From: Chrysogorgia sp. JL179-B06
Taxonomy: Eukaryota; Cnidaria; Anthozoa; Scleralcyonacea; Chrysogorgiidae
Assembly: GCA_035772405.1 (NCBI GenBank)
Contig: JAYKKM010000147.1
Location: 3,988,501-4,052,500 of the forward strand
Length of the DNA: 64,000 nt
Direction: 5' to 3'
Every line of letters begins with the position of its first letter. The first letter of the stretch is position 1. Below, in pieces: positions 20,619-34,191 of the stretch. The translations under genes were made by a program, and so were the position numbers. Under the pieces are notes generated by a model. The model did no database searches, was not told the DNA's origin, and worked only from the letters and a program-made list of their open reading frames with translations.

Positions 20619-21166
20619 GGGTGTTTATATGGAGGAGGGCCAGTCCTCTTGGTAGGGCTAGCCCTCTTTGCCGAGATGAATTTCATCCCTTGTTTACATG
20701 AGAATTTTTAGCCCTCCTAACCGTGCTGGCTCGCTGCTCATGCTGGCTCGCTCGAATGCAGCTACGGCTGCATTTATTTTCACACGAAACCCAGAATCCC
20801 ACTTTTGCGGACAAGTGTTCAATTTGTAACTTAAACACAAGCAAACAAACAGGTCGTGCGAAATATACAATTTTCCAGAAAATACTGGTAAAGATAAACT
20901 TTGTCACTTGCATGGAGCTTTTATTTCCCAGCCCTCTTCAGTGCGTTTATATGAACAATTTCCAGCCCTCCTAGGCGAGATCTCTGGTTGTCAATAGCGA
21001 CAGCTCGCTTAGAAGGGCTGATCGAAGGAGCGGAGATAAGACCCTGGCCCTCTTGTCATGTGCATGAACGCAAACAAATTTTTACAAGGAATTACGCTGA
21101 GACGTGGGATCTCGGCAAAGAGGGCCACCCTACCAAGAGGGATGGACCTCCTCCATATAAACACCC
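20619..21166. mobile_element. Intronic MITE, full length, unit 3
   Basis: Same 548 bp and same ends as the unit 1 copy, in the intron of copy 3. Confidence 0.7.
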
Positions 21167-21937
21167 CCTAAGAGGGCCTTAGAGGATGGAGAAACCCTAG
21201 ACCGAGGGGGTTAGGGTTTTAGGATGAAACTCTTTGCAGGGGTTATGGTATAGGATTAAATCTAGGCAAAGCTACGTTAGGATTAGGTTTACGACTATAG
21301 GTTTACGATTAGGGTTAGGAATTAGTATATATTCTAAGATTGTATATATTCTAACACTCGAAATTTTCCTTCACCCTAAATCCTTAGAACATGCAGTTTA
21401 ATCGAGTGAAATGCCAAATATTACTTGTATAGTTTGACATCGAAACGTTAGTGTATGTTTTTTCTATCGTTTAGTTATTTCCGATATTCGTCCGAAGATG
21501 AACATGTAGTAGGAAAACAATGAAAAACAAATTTGAAGAAGTCTTTAGAAGTAAGGTTTATTGACGATTGTATTGAATCACCGTAAAGCATTTTGCTTTA
21601 CGTTGTTCACTATCATTTCGTCGTTTTTGGATCAATTTTGTCGTTTGTGTGGCAGGCGAAAATGTTTAGTTATTTTTTGTTCAGTGATGTAGAGTAGACA
21701 TTCAATACATGATCAATAATTATTGTACACCGTTTTCACATCAGATAGCGAGAATTATCAAGGCCTCTTTTTATGTTATCCCACATTCACAATCTCGATC
21801 TTGCAATAATTCGCATAGCCTCATGTGAAAACCAAGTCCTGCATGTGTGCAGTATGACAACTATATATAACCATGCATGTAAAACTCTGAGATAATTTGA
21901 GGAATGTTAACTGATAAGTTTAAAACATTTGAAAAAA

Positions 21938-22068
21938 ACTTACGTTCAACTGAAATAAGAATACTGTGAGTAACTTTCAATTGCCTTGAGATGATAAACG
22001 TTGATATGATAAACGTTGACAGGACTTGACAGTTTGATTCCAGGTACGCAAGGGACTTGCTTTTATAC
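21938..22068 (-). promoter_or_regulatory. TATA box, exon 1 and splice donor, copy 3
   Basis: TATA core 22061-22067, donor 21938-21943. One base differs within the leader's 15-nt duplication (GATATGATAAACG on the plus strand). The intron is about 1.9 kb. Confidence 0.68.
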
Positions 22069-22470
22069 TTTACAGTCCGTTCCTGGAAAACAATTAATTT
22101 ACTTGTATTTTCAAATTAAAACTATGGGTGTGTTATGTTTCTCACATAAAAAAAAATATTCGAAATTATTTTGTTGAGACGGAACTATTAAGCTGAGGCC
22201 ATGCATTTATTTCTTTATCAAAGTTTGGCATTTTTATTTCGACTTCCTGTGCTTTGCCAGCTAGGGGTGTAACACGTTTCGCCCCTCACAACTATTTTTT
22301 CTACATTGAGCAATATAGAAAATTTAATTTATTACTGTCGGAACATTTAGTGTGATGGATGTTTTAAGTCGACATGTTTCAGGTAAAAACCGCGCTGAAA
22401 CTATTTTATATGACAAAATGTTCGCAAACCTATAGAGCAAGTTGACAAAATAAGTGTCAACAGAACTTAA

Positions 22471-22975
22471 AGGGACACTCCGGCCCAAATACAAATGTAG
22501 TTCATGTGAAAGATCTTACTGACTTTAGATTATTTCCAAAGTTTCAGCATTCCTATCAATTTAGTTAAGAAGATGTGGCTAGTTGAAGTTGGAGAGTTTG
22601 TCCAATTTCGACGCCATTTTGTTTCTCAAATATGACGTCACTGAGTGACGTGTCTCGTATTATGCCTAAGAAGCTCCTCTACTTTCCTGCATGATGAACT
22701 AAATAGTTTATTTCGACTAATTTTCGTCCAAAGACCATTCACAATAACTATCACTATGTGCGGATCGCCATCAAAACAACTCCACTGACGATAAAGAATC
22801 ACTCAATGACGTCATATTTTCAAAACCAATATGGCGTCAAAATCCACAAATTTTCAACTTCAACTAGCAATATCTTCTCAACTAAATTGATAGGAATGCT
22901 GAAACTTTGGAAATAAACTAAAGTCAGTAATATCTTTCATATGAACTGCATTTGTATTTGGGCAGGAGTGTCCCT
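22471..22975. mobile_element. 505-bp MITE with TTAA target duplication (unit 3)
   Basis: Flanked by TTAA at 22467-22470 and 22976-22979. Being at the same site as in unit 1, it predates the 15.68 kb duplication. Confidence 0.9.
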
Positions 22976-25888
22976 TTAAATTATTTCGGATATTTTGAGA
23001 AGTAAAGATCAGATAGATATGCTATAGCACAAGATGCTTTCGTTTGACATTTTTTCAAATGTTGGTATTATGATGAATATAAAGCAAAAGGAAATTGTGT
23101 TTTTAACCATAAACTACGTCAATTTCATCAAAGAACAATATCAATAATGTTGCTTGAACTATATATATATGAGGCATAAAGAACATTTGATTATCTATAA
23201 TTATTAAGTAGATATCTAAATTTCAATACAAATAGTTATCCCATACAGATCTTTGAGATGGTATTTTGAGTAACGGCAGATAACAAGATCGAATATAGAC
23301 TAATAGTAAATAGTTATAGCTGAAGCTATTGTGCAAATAAACAAAACACGATTCATTAACAAAACACGATTCTCCTGTAACAGCACTCGCGTTTTTGTTT
23401 CTACTCATGACATCATAATGATGTCAAAGAACCTTGAACAAACAACTTCGAGAACATTGTTGAAAACAATTACATGCGATGTAGCCTCTATTTATAATAA
23501 ATTGTAAGTAATTTTATTTAAGAATTTTCAAATAACACATGATGGCATCAGACATGAACTATATATAGCTATAACTATTTTAACCCACATTTTATCTTGT
23601 ATTTTAGTATAGTATAGTATATAGAATTTTATCTGTTTATATTACTTATTTTATTTTATCAGTTTAATTTAAATTTGTTTTTAAAATTATTTGTAATAGC
23701 TAAATACATTGACCCTTTTCAATAAAGTTTTTTCTTAAAACAATCATGTTTTTTTCCGAACATTGTTATTTGTTATGCTTATTTTGTTATGAACATTGTT
23801 ATATGCATATTTCAATATGCATATTGTCGTACCGGCGAAATTTTACAAGAGGCTTATCACTGATTCCCAGAATGATGTTCAAACATGATGTTAGGGACCT
23901 CAAGATCGTTAAGATGATGGCGGTTAAAAAATAATAGAAATTTTGGCATCTAAAAGAAATCATGGTTGGTTGACTACCGTATTTTATTCTTGAAGCTTGT
24001 TTTATGACTTCCAAAACACTTCAATACTGTTAGTAAAACAATTGCAGTGTCTTTTTCTAAAGCAATCTTAATTAAGGAACAGCTCTCAACTCTCTGTGAG
24101 TTCATGACGTCCTGAAGATGTGACAATGCTCAGAGTTGCGTTGTAAACAGAACAACGACGGTGTCGAGAATACTCTTAGGACTAAAAGAATTATTCATTC
24201 TCTTTGTTTTGCAATGAATAATTATTTTGTTTTGAATGACGTCATCGTTGAGGTTTATCGCGTGGAAGTGATGTAGGTTATTGAGAAAATCAGATGATTG
24301 GAGAATAATTATTTATGACACGACCATTTTTGCAAAAAAGTGCGCACACAATTAGGACAATTATATGCATATAATCGTCTCGGTCATCTGCGATGCACTG
24401 TTTAAAAGGACTGGGACGATGTGGACGACTATATGAGAACCATCTATAACTAAAGACACCTTTATAGCTGAAGGTATTGTGTCGGCTATCACAATTATCA
24501 TATTTATCGTAACATTATGTGTCTTTAATTGGGATTGAATCATGTTGAGAATATCATGGGAGTAATGGTATCAATTATATTTTTTAAATGTTTTAGAATA
24601 ATGACCACTAACAACATATAGTTATTATTGGCATGTAGCTATAACTTGAAATTATAGAGATTCTTATTCATGCAAACTGGAAATTTCTGCAATGGCCGCT
24701 CTTTCATGTCAACCTATATTGTCTTATATAAGCAGACAAAACAAACTGTGAATTTGTAAAATGTTTTCATAGGTTTAACCAATTAAGATCCGGTGTTAAA
24801 ATTGGTGTTAAGCTTCAGTTAATAGAACCTGACCAAATTGTTGATCAATGTAAGCACAATGGCTCTGATAAACAAAACAAGCAGTTTTACAACTATTAGT
24901 AGTTGTAAAAAAGTAGAGTGCTACGTTGACAGTGTTTTGGATATATAGCAAAGTGAAAAGGTGGTAAACTGCCAAGTGAAAAGGTGTTATCCTGCGATAA
25001 CACGCGTTATTGTGTATCTGTAGGTCTTTGAATCTTCAACTGCATATAAGCGAAACCACAGTTGCCCAAGCTCGTTGTGTGGTAATCTGTGTTTATATTG
25101 GAATTTATTCGATTTGTCAAAATTATAGGATATTTTCATCTATTATTTGCAGTTAATGAAATAATGTGTTGTTATATCTACCATAAGGTGTATGTGTGAT
25201 CAATGTCTGTTCGGTAATATTTAGGACATTTACAGCGAAAATATAATGGCCATATATAACCATATATTAAATTTGTTAATATCGAAAAATTATACTAAGA
25301 CTATTCAACAAAATAAACATTTATAAATCTTGTTGTTCTACCTATACATGTTTATTGTATCGGTATGTTCGTCCTTGTAAAACTTGGCACCATTCTGTTC
25401 ATTATACTTCAAACCCGTTTGTGATATGTAGGTTTGAAGTATAATGAACAGAATATAGCTATAAAGGATATCTATATATATGAATTGAAAGGACTTCATG
25501 TGTGGCATGCTATGCACGAAGATGTTTAGCTAAAGCTTCGTGTATCACGGCATTCTATTTACAATCTGCCTGGAAATTCTTAAATAAAATTATTTACAAC
25601 TTATTTTAAACAGGCTACATTGCATGCAATTGTTAGGGTTTAGGAAGTTGTTTCCTCAAGGTTCTTTGACGTGATATGACGTCATATGACGTCAGTAGAA
25701 ACAAAACGCGAGTGCACAATAGCTTCAGCTGTAACACTATTTAGTATTAGTCTTTATTATACAGATGCAGAGTGTTTAAGAAATATGCAGTGACATATGT
25801 TCCATATCCTCACTAATGAAGATATCGATCACATGATTAAACATTTTCCCACCTTTTGCATTGAATCTATATTATAATAAAAAGAAAA

Positions 25889-26392
25889 TTACAAGGTGGC
25901 TTGAAGATATGAATTTTATGTTCTCGTAGTAAAAACAATATTTTACTCATTTGCTACGCTCATTCGTAAAATATTGTTTTCACCACTAGAAGATAAAATT
26001 CATATCTTCGCACCACCGTGTAATATCGGGCTTCTAGTGATCAGGGCCACTGCCTCCCACCTCTGCGGCCAAGAGTTCGAATGCTGAGCTCGGACATTTG
26101 ATCGCACGTGGAAAGAGTTGGTCAACACTCTGCTGAAAGTCGTGGGTTTTCTCCGGGTTCTCCCGTTTCCTCCCACAGGGAAGTTGTCAGGGCGGGTTAC
26201 GATAAATAGTTAGGAAAACTAATGATGATAAAAACTGTAAACATAAATAGCTAGGGTTGATTGATTGGGGGTATTGGGTACTAGGTACTGAATGTCATAG
26301 AATAAATTGTCGATGTTGTAAAGCGCATTTGATCATATACACAATTGTTAATTTGCGCTATATTATAAATAGTAAACATTATTATTATTATA
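25889..26392 (+). mobile_element. Palindromic MITE plus SINE, unit 4
   Basis: MITE 25889-26023; SINE about 26028-26392 with the box-A segment present. Confidence 0.7.
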
Positions 26393-26499
26393 TTTGATCT
26401 TGTTATCGGCCGTTATTCAGAATACCATCTCATAGACCTGTATGGATAAATTTGTATGATTCAATATCACCTCATTGAAAAGGCATTAATGTTCTTTAA

Positions 26500-27021
26500 A
26501 GTGCCCCTGTGATCAAATTTTTGGTATCCCTAATTTTTACATATTTGTAAAGTGCATGGTGTTCTTACTTAACTTGCCAAATTTCAAGCAATTGCGAGCA
26601 TGGGAAGTTGCCTTTTCATGTTTTTATACGAGATTATACGGCCGCCATTGCTCGAACATGTTCCGGACGCTTAGATTGCGATTAGAGGAAGTGACGTCAA
26701 AGACGCAACACGTGGCTAGTTGTGTATGAATATAAAGATATACTTGGGGAAAACTTTCTATTGTAACTTGTCGTATAATTGCCATTAAGCTTTGTCACGT
26801 GTTGAGTCTCTGATGTCACAATTACAATCGCGGGCTCGTCTGGAACAAGTTTTGAGCAATTAATGGCGGACAAAATTTGGGCTTCTTTGGAAGTTAAATT
26901 TCTTGTGATAGAATGTTTGTTGTTCATTTTTTTGGCAAATGCGAACATTTATTAACCTAAAATGATATGTTCTTTAACAAAAAATGCCAGGAAACATGTG
27001 ATATTTTGTCGCATTGGCACT
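26500..27021. mobile_element. TTAA MITE (532-bp family), unit 4
   Basis: Flanked by TTAA at 26496-26499 and 27022-27025. It shares the CATTGGCACT right terminus of unit 2 and has a private 3-base loss near 26620. Confidence 0.85.
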
Positions 27022-28090
27022 TTAACGAAATTGACGTAGCTTATGGTTGAAAACACACTTTCTTTTTGCTCATTTATCATAATAACAAAATGTGAACAAA
27101 ACGTCAAAAGGAAGCATCTAATATGGTAGCATATCTATCTGATATTTTCTTTTCAAAATATCCGAACCTGTATATAATTTAAGTTTCGCTCAGTCGACCA
27201 CTTTAGCACTTATTTTGCTTATCAACCTGCTCTATAGGTGTGCGAACATTCTGTAGAGCAGTTTTACTACAAACTTATCGGCTTAAAACATCCTGATTAC
27301 CTTAAACGAATGTTGCGCAGTAAATTAAATTTTCTATATATTTAAATTGATATGTTACTCAATGTAGAACAGTAGTTGTGAAAGGCGAAATGTTTTACGC
27401 CCCTGGAAGATAATTAGTCCCCCCGCGAAACGCCAAACTTTGGTAAAGGGAATGCATGGCCTCAGTCTTAATAGTTCCGTCTCAGCAAAATAATTTGGAA
27501 ATTTTTACCTCAAACATGTCGAGTTAAAACATTAATTACACTAAACGTATGTTCCGGCAGTAATAAATTAAATTTTCTATATTGCTCAATGTAGAAAAAT
27601 AGTTGTGAATGGCGAAATGTGCAGTTACACACCTGGCAAAGCACACGAAGCGAGAAGTTCCCCCGCGTTTAATCAAAACGTCAAATTTTAATAAAAAGAA
27701 TGCATGGCCTCAGCCTTAACAGTTCCGTCTCAACAAAATAATTTCGAATATTCAGCTGTAATTATAGGGTAACTAGATCGCTTGGTCCCTATATTTCTAC
27801 AGTACACTTAGGTTTTAGAGGTTTTGTTTTTGGTATTTCACATAATAAAACCTGATGTTCAAAGTTTCAAACAATTAATAAGACGAGAAGACTCATAGTG
27901 TGCATCAAGATATATCTTTATTAAGCATTGAAAAGAGGTTGAATTTTTAACTATCGTGAGTATTGTTCAAAAAAGTTTATAAAAATTAATAATAAGTTTA
28001 ATTAAATTATAAGATTGAATTGAAATCAACACTAGTTCTATAAATTAAAGTTCAAAAGTGATAAGAATATAGTCTGGATTATAATACATC

Positions 28091-28513
28091 CTAACATCCA
28101 GTGGGTATGCAATCAAAATCATACGGTGCTTTTTTAAACTCGTCGCAATCTATTCCTCCATCTTCATTTATGTCCCCTTGTTTGAAAGTGTTTTGAAGCC
28201 CCGGTGCGTCCGTCTTCATTTCCAAGGTCTCTGCGAATTCTTCATGACTGATTTTGCCATTATTGTCCTTGTCATACTTGGCAAAGTCACACGGAAAGCC
28301 ACCGTCGTCATTTTCGATTTCAGGCGCGACCGATCGTTTTCGCCCGCAAACTTGAGTTGTGTAACAATAACGCACTGTGAAATATTGATAACGTCCACAA
28401 CAGGGAACGTAAACGAAATGAAGAGAGAACCTGCAGACGCGGTAAGTGTGCGCCGCCTCCGAACTGCTGATTATCGCACCCAGTACCAGTAATGTGAATA
28501 GTGCTAGCTTCAT
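28091..28513 (-). CDS. Secreted Cys-rich peptide precursor with two EF-hands, copy 4
   Basis: The 140-residue product is identical to copy 2, including His22, Phe33 and Asn108. Acceptor ends at 28526; AATAAA at 27917-27922. Confidence 0.82.
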   Translation of the reverse strand: MKLALFTLLVLGAIISSSEAAHTYRVCRFSLHFVYVPCCGRYQYFTVRYCYTTQVCGRKRSVAPEIENDDGGFPCDFAKYDKDNNGKISHEEFAETLEMKTDAPGLQNTFKQGDINEDGGIDCDEFKKAPYDFDCIPTGC

Positions 28514-28767
28514 ACTTCTTCTTTCCTGTATTGAAAAAGCAGGAAATAGATCATATAAATTCATAGTTTCATTAGCAGGTCAAACTGTTTAGTAAATTCA
28601 TGTTCTTATATGTAAACCTGATTATACACACTGTAATCAAAGTATGAAAACAAGAAAGGTATATATAGTAAACTGGCAAAACGAAGCCTCAACAAGACAC
28701 TAACGTTTAGAGCGAAGGCCCTTCAGCTTCGTTAGAGCATGGTTATTGTGCCCCTGTATTTTCAGAC

Positions 28768-29038
28768 TTTAAACTTTGTCACTTCCATGGAGCTTTTATT
28801 TCCCAGCCCTCTTCAGTGCGTTTATATGAAAAATTTCCAACCCTCCTAGGCGAGATCTCGGGTTGACAATAGCGACATCTCGCTTAGGAGGGCTGATCGA
28901 GGGAGCGGAGATAAGACCCTGGCCCTCTTGTCATGTGCATGAACGCAAACAAATGTTTACTAGGAATTACGCTGAGACGTGGGATCTCGGTAAAGAGGGC
29001 TAGCCCGCGGGGATGGACCTCCTCCATATAAACAACCC
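28768..29038. mobile_element. Truncated intronic MITE, unit 4
   Basis: Same right-half remnant as unit 2, ending CTCCTCCATATAAACAACC, followed by a 13-G run. The truncation predates the 15.68 kb duplication. Confidence 0.65.
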
Positions 29039-29748
29039 CTACGAGGGCCTTAGAGGATGGAGAAACCCTTGATCGGGGGGGGGGGGGTCTAGGGGGTTAT
29101 GTTATAGGATTAAATCTAGGCGAAGGACGTTAGGATTAGGTTTACGACTATAGGTTTATGATTAGGGTTACAATTAGGGTTAGGTTAGTATATATTCTAA
29201 GATTGTATATATTCTAACACTCGAAATTTTCCTTCACCATAAATCCTTAGAACATGCAGTTTAATCGAGTGAAATACCAAATATTACTTGTATAGTTTGA
29301 CATCTAAACGTTAGTGTATGTTTTTTTCTATCGTTTAGTTATTTCCGATATTCGTACGAAGATGAACATGTAGTAGGAAAACAATGAAAAACAAATTTGA
29401 AGAAGTCTTTAGAAGTAAGGTTTATTGACGATTGTATCGAATCACAATTTTGTCGTTTGTGTGGCAGGCGAAAATGTTTAGTTATTTTTTGTTCAGTGAT
29501 GTAGAGTAGACATTGAATACATAATCAATAAGTATTGTACGCCGTTTTCACATCAGATAGCGAGAATTATCAAGGCCTCTTTTTATGTTATCCCACATTC
29601 ACAATCTCGATCTTGCAATAATTCGCATAGCCTCATGTGAAAACCAAGTCCTGCATGTGTGCAGTATGACAACTATATATTACCATGCATGTAAAACTCT
29701 GAGATAATTTGAGGAATGTTAACTGATAAGTTTAAAACATTTGAAAAA

Positions 29749-29879
29749 ACTTACGTTCAACTCAAATAAGAATACTGTGAGTAACTTTCAATTGTCTTGA
29801 GATGATAAACGTTGAGATGATAAACGTTGACAGGACTTGGCAGTTTGATTCCAGGTTCGCAAGGGACTTGCTTTTATAC
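29749..29879 (-). promoter_or_regulatory. TATA box, exon 1 and splice donor, copy 4
   Basis: TATA core 29872-29878, donor 29749-29754. The intron is about 1.2 kb. Confidence 0.68.
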
Positions 29880-32800
29880 TTTACAGTCCGTTCCTGGAAA
29901 ACAATTAATTTCTTTGTATATTCAAATTAAAACTATGGGTGTGTTATGTTTCTCACATGAACAAAAATATTCGAAATTATTTTGTTGAGACGGAACTATT
30001 AAGCTGAGGCCATGCATTTATTTCTTTATCAAAGTTTGGCATTTTTATCAAACGCGGGGGAACTTCTCGACTTCCTGTGCTTTGCCAGGGTTTCGCCATT
30101 TACAACTATTTTTTCTACATTGAGCAATATAGAAAATTTAATTTATTACTGTCGGAACATTTAGTGTGATGCATGTTTTAAGTCGACATGTTTCAGGTAA
30201 AAAGCGCCCTGAAACTATAGAGCAAGTTGATAAACAAAATAAGTGTCAAAGTGGTCGAGTGAACAGAACTTAAATTATTTCGGATATTTTGAGAAGTAAA
30301 GATCAGATAGATATGCTATAACACAAGATGCTTTCATTTGACATTTTTTCAAATGTTGGTATTATGATGAATATAAAGCAAAAGGAAATTGTGTTTTTAA
30401 CCATAAACTACGTCAATTTCATCGAAGTACAATATCAATAATGTAGCTTGAACTATATATATATATGAGGCATTGATTATCTATAATTATTAAGTAGATA
30501 TCTAAATTTCAATACAAATAGTTATCCCATACAGATCTTTGAGATGGTATTTTGAGTAACGGCAGATAATAAGATCGAATATAGACTAATAGTAAATAGT
30601 TATAGCTGAAGCTATTGTGCAAATAAACAAAACACGATTCATTAACAAAACACGATTGTCCTGTAACAGCACTCGCGTTTTTGGTTCTACTCATGACATC
30701 ATAATGACGTCAAAGAACCTTGAGCAGACAACTTCGAGAACCTTATTGAAAACAATTACATGCGATGTATAGCCTCTGTTTATAATAAATTGTAAGTAAT
30801 TTTATTTAAGAATTTTCAAATAACACATGATAGCATCAGACATGAACTATATATATAGCTATAACTATTTTAACCCACATTTTCTCTTGTATTTTAGTAT
30901 AATATAGTATATAGAATTTTATCTGTTTATATTACTTATTTTATTTTATTTAACTTAAATTGTGTTTTTAAAATTATTTGTAATAGCTAAATACATTGAC
31001 CCTTTTCAATAAAGTTTTTTCTTAAAACAATAAAGTTTTTTTTCGAATATTGTTATTTGTTATGTATATTTTGTTATGAACATTGTTATTTTGTTATGAA
31101 CATTTCAATATGCATATTGTCGTACTGGCGAAATTTTACAAGAGGCTGAACAGTGCTTGCCAGAATGACGTTCAAACATGATGTTATAGGGACCTCAAGA
31201 TCGTTAAGATGATGGCGGTTAAAAAATAATAGAAATTTTGGCATCTAAAAGAAGTCATGGTTAGTTGACTACGGTATTTTATTCTTGAAGCTTGTTTTAT
31301 GAATTCCAAAACACTTCAATACTGTTAAAACAATTGCAGTGTCTTTTTCTAAAGCAATCTTAAGGAACAGCTCTCAACTCTCTGTGAGTTCACGTCGTCC
31401 TGAAGATGTGACAATGCTCAGAGTTGCGTTGTAAACAGAACGACGACGGTGTCGAGAATACTCTTAGGACTAAAATAATTATTCATTCTCTTTGTTTTGC
31501 ATGAATAATTATTTTGTTTTGAATGACGTCATCGTTAAGGTTATCGCGCTGGAACAACTTGGAAGTGATGTAGGTTTTTGAGAAAATCAGATGATTGGAA
31601 AATAATTATTTATGACACGACTATTTTTGCAAATAAGTGCGCACACAATTAGGACAATTATATGCATATAATCGTTTCGGTCATCTGCGATGCACAGTTT
31701 AAAAGGACTGGGACGATGTGGACGACTATATGAGAACCATCCTTAATTAGCGAGTAACTAAAGACACCTTTATAGCTGAATGTATTGTGTCGGCTATCAC
31801 AATTATCATTTATCATAACATTATGTGTCTTTAATTGGGATTGAATCATGTTGAGAATATCATGGGAGTAATGGTATCAATTATATTTAAAAATGTTTTA
31901 GAATAATGACCACTAACAACCTATAGTTATTATTGGCATGTATAACTTGAAATTATAGAGATTCTTATTCATGCAAACTGTTTCTGCAATGGCCGCTCTT
32001 TCATGTCAACCTATATTGTCTTATATAAGCAGACAAAACAAACTGTGAATTTGTAAAATGTTTTCATAGGTTTAACCAATTGAGATGCGGTGTTAAAATC
32101 GGTGTTAAGCTTCAGTAAATAGAACCTGACCAAATTGTTGATCAATGTAAGCAAACAAAACAAGCAGTCTAATAGTAGTAAAAAAGTAGAGTGCTACTTG
32201 GACAGTGTTTTGGATATATAGCAAAGTGAAAAGCTGGTAAACTGCCAAGTGAAAAGGTGTTATCCTGCGATAACACGCGTTATTGTGTATCTGTAGGTCT
32301 CTGAATCTTCAACTGCATAAGCGAAACCACAGTTGCCCAAGCTCGTTGTGTGGTAATCTGTGTTTATATTGGAATTTATTTGATTTGTCAAAATTAGAGG
32401 ATATTTTCATCTATTATTTGCAGTTAATGAAATAATGTGTAGTTATATCTACCATAAAGTCAGTGTATGTGTGATCAGTGTCTGTTCGGTAATATTTAGG
32501 ACATTTACAGCGAAAATATAATGGCAATATATAACCATATATTAAATTTGTTAATATCGAAAAATTATACTAAGACTATTCAACAAAATAAACATTTATA
32601 AATCTTGTTGTTTTTCCTTGTAAAACTTGGCACCATTCTGTTCATTATACTTCAAACCTGTTTGTGATATGTAGGTTTGAAGTATAATGAACAGAATATA
32701 GCTATAGCATGCAATATAGCTTCATGTTTGCTATGCTATGCACGAAGATGTTTAGCTAAAGCTTCGTGTATCACGGCATGCTATTTACAATCTGCATGGA

Positions 32801-33115
32801 AATTCCTAAATGAAATTATTTACAACGTATTTTAAATAGGCTACATTGCATGCAATTGTTAGGGTTTAGGAAGTTGTTTCCTCAAGGTTCTTTGACGTCA
32901 TATATGACGTCATTGACGTCAGTAGAAACAAAACGCGATTGCACAATAGCTTCAGCTGTAACACTATTTAGTATTAGTCTTTATTATATAGATGGGAGTG
33001 TTTTACTAAGAAATATGCAGTGACATATGTTCCATATCCTCACTAATGAAGATATCGATCACATGATTAAACATTTTCCCACCTTTTGCATTGAATCTAT
33101 ATAATAAAAATAAAA

Positions 33116-33541
33116 TTACAAGGTAGCTTGAAGATATGAATTTTATGTTCTCGTAGTAAAAACAATATTTTACTCATTCGCTACGCTCATTCGTAAAATA
33201 TTATTTTCACCACTCGAAGATAAAATTCATATCTTCGCACCACTGAGGCCAAGAGTTCGAATGCTGAGCTCGGACATTTGATCGCACGTCGTGGGTTTTC
33301 TGCGCGTTCTCCGGTTTCCTCCCACAGGGAAGTTGTCAGGGCGGGTTACGATAAATAGTTAGGAAAACTAATGATGATAAAAACTGTAAACATAAACAGC
33401 TAGTGTTGATTGATTCGGGGTATTGGGTACTAGGTACAGAATGTCATAGAATAAATTATCGTGTTGTATAAAGCGCATTTGATCATATACACAATTGTTA
33501 ATTTGTGCTATATTATAAATAGTAAACATTATTATTATTAT
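33116..33541 (+). mobile_element. Truncated palindromic MITE plus headless SINE, unit 5
   Basis: One deletion joins the MITE at CTTCGCACCACT (about 33243) to the SINE at GAGGCCAAGAGTTCGAATGC, removing the MITE's right end and the SINE's 5' head. A second gap removes about 30 bp before CGTGGGTTTTCT. The tail is intact to the ATT repeat. Confidence 0.7.
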
Positions 33542-33657
33542 ATTTGATCTTGTTATCGGCCGTTATTCAGAATACCATCTCAAAGACCCGTATGGATAAA
33601 TTTGTATGATTAAATATCACCTCATTGAAAAGGCATTTGAAATTTAATGTTCTTTAA

Positions 33658-34191
33658 AGTGGCCCCTGTGATCAAATTTTTGGTATCCCTAATTTTTACA
33701 TATTTGTAAAGTGCATGGTGTTCTTACTTAACTTGCCAAATTTCAAGCAATTGCGAGCATGGGAAGTTGCCTTTTCATACTGTTTTTATACGAGATTATA
33801 CGGCCGCCATTACTCGAACATGTTCCGGACGCTTAGATTGCGATTAGAGGAAGTGACGTCAAAGACGCAACACGTGGCTAGTTGTGTATGAATATAAAGA
33901 TTACTTGGAGAAAACTTTCTATTGTAACTTGTCGTATAATTGCCATTAAGCTTTGTCACGTGTTGAGTCTCTGACGTCACAATTACATACACTGCTGTGG
34001 AATCGCGGGCTCGTCTGGAACAAGTTTTGAGCAATGGCGGACAAAATTTGGGCTTCTTTGGAAGTTAAATTTCTTGTGATAGAATGTTTGTTGTTCATTT
34101 TTTTGGCAAATGCGAACATTTATTAACCTAAAATGATGTTCTTTAACAAAAAAATGCCAGGAAACATGTGATATTTTGTCGCAGTGGCACT
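33658..34191. mobile_element. TTAA MITE (532-bp family), unit 5
   Basis: Flanked by TTAA at 33654-33657 and 34192-34195. Its left terminus has changed to AGTGGCCCCTG. Confidence 0.85.

Larger units (their letters stand above)
15693..24087. repeat. Tandem unit 3 (8.4 kb), near-identical to unit 1
   Basis: Matches unit 1 at an offset of about 15,684 bp, with only scattered differences, including the 505 bp MITE. It departs from unit 1 in patches (about 17038-17275 and around 19390-19690) where it instead matches unit 5. Arms run at about 17109-19270 and 22156-23536. The putative non-coding exon acceptor TTTGCAG of other units is TTTGCAT here (near 16738). Confidence 0.93.
24088..31375. repeat. 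Tandem unit 4 (7.3 kb), near-identical to unit 2
   Basis: Matches unit 2 at an offset of about 15,681-15,684 bp. Arms run at about 25572-27755 and 29966-30832. Its last part (about 29440-30700) departs from unit 2 and is closer to unit 6, for example GTGTGGCAGGCGAAAATG and the fuller ACATTCACAATCTCGATC segment. No further gene is seen. Confidence 0.93.
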
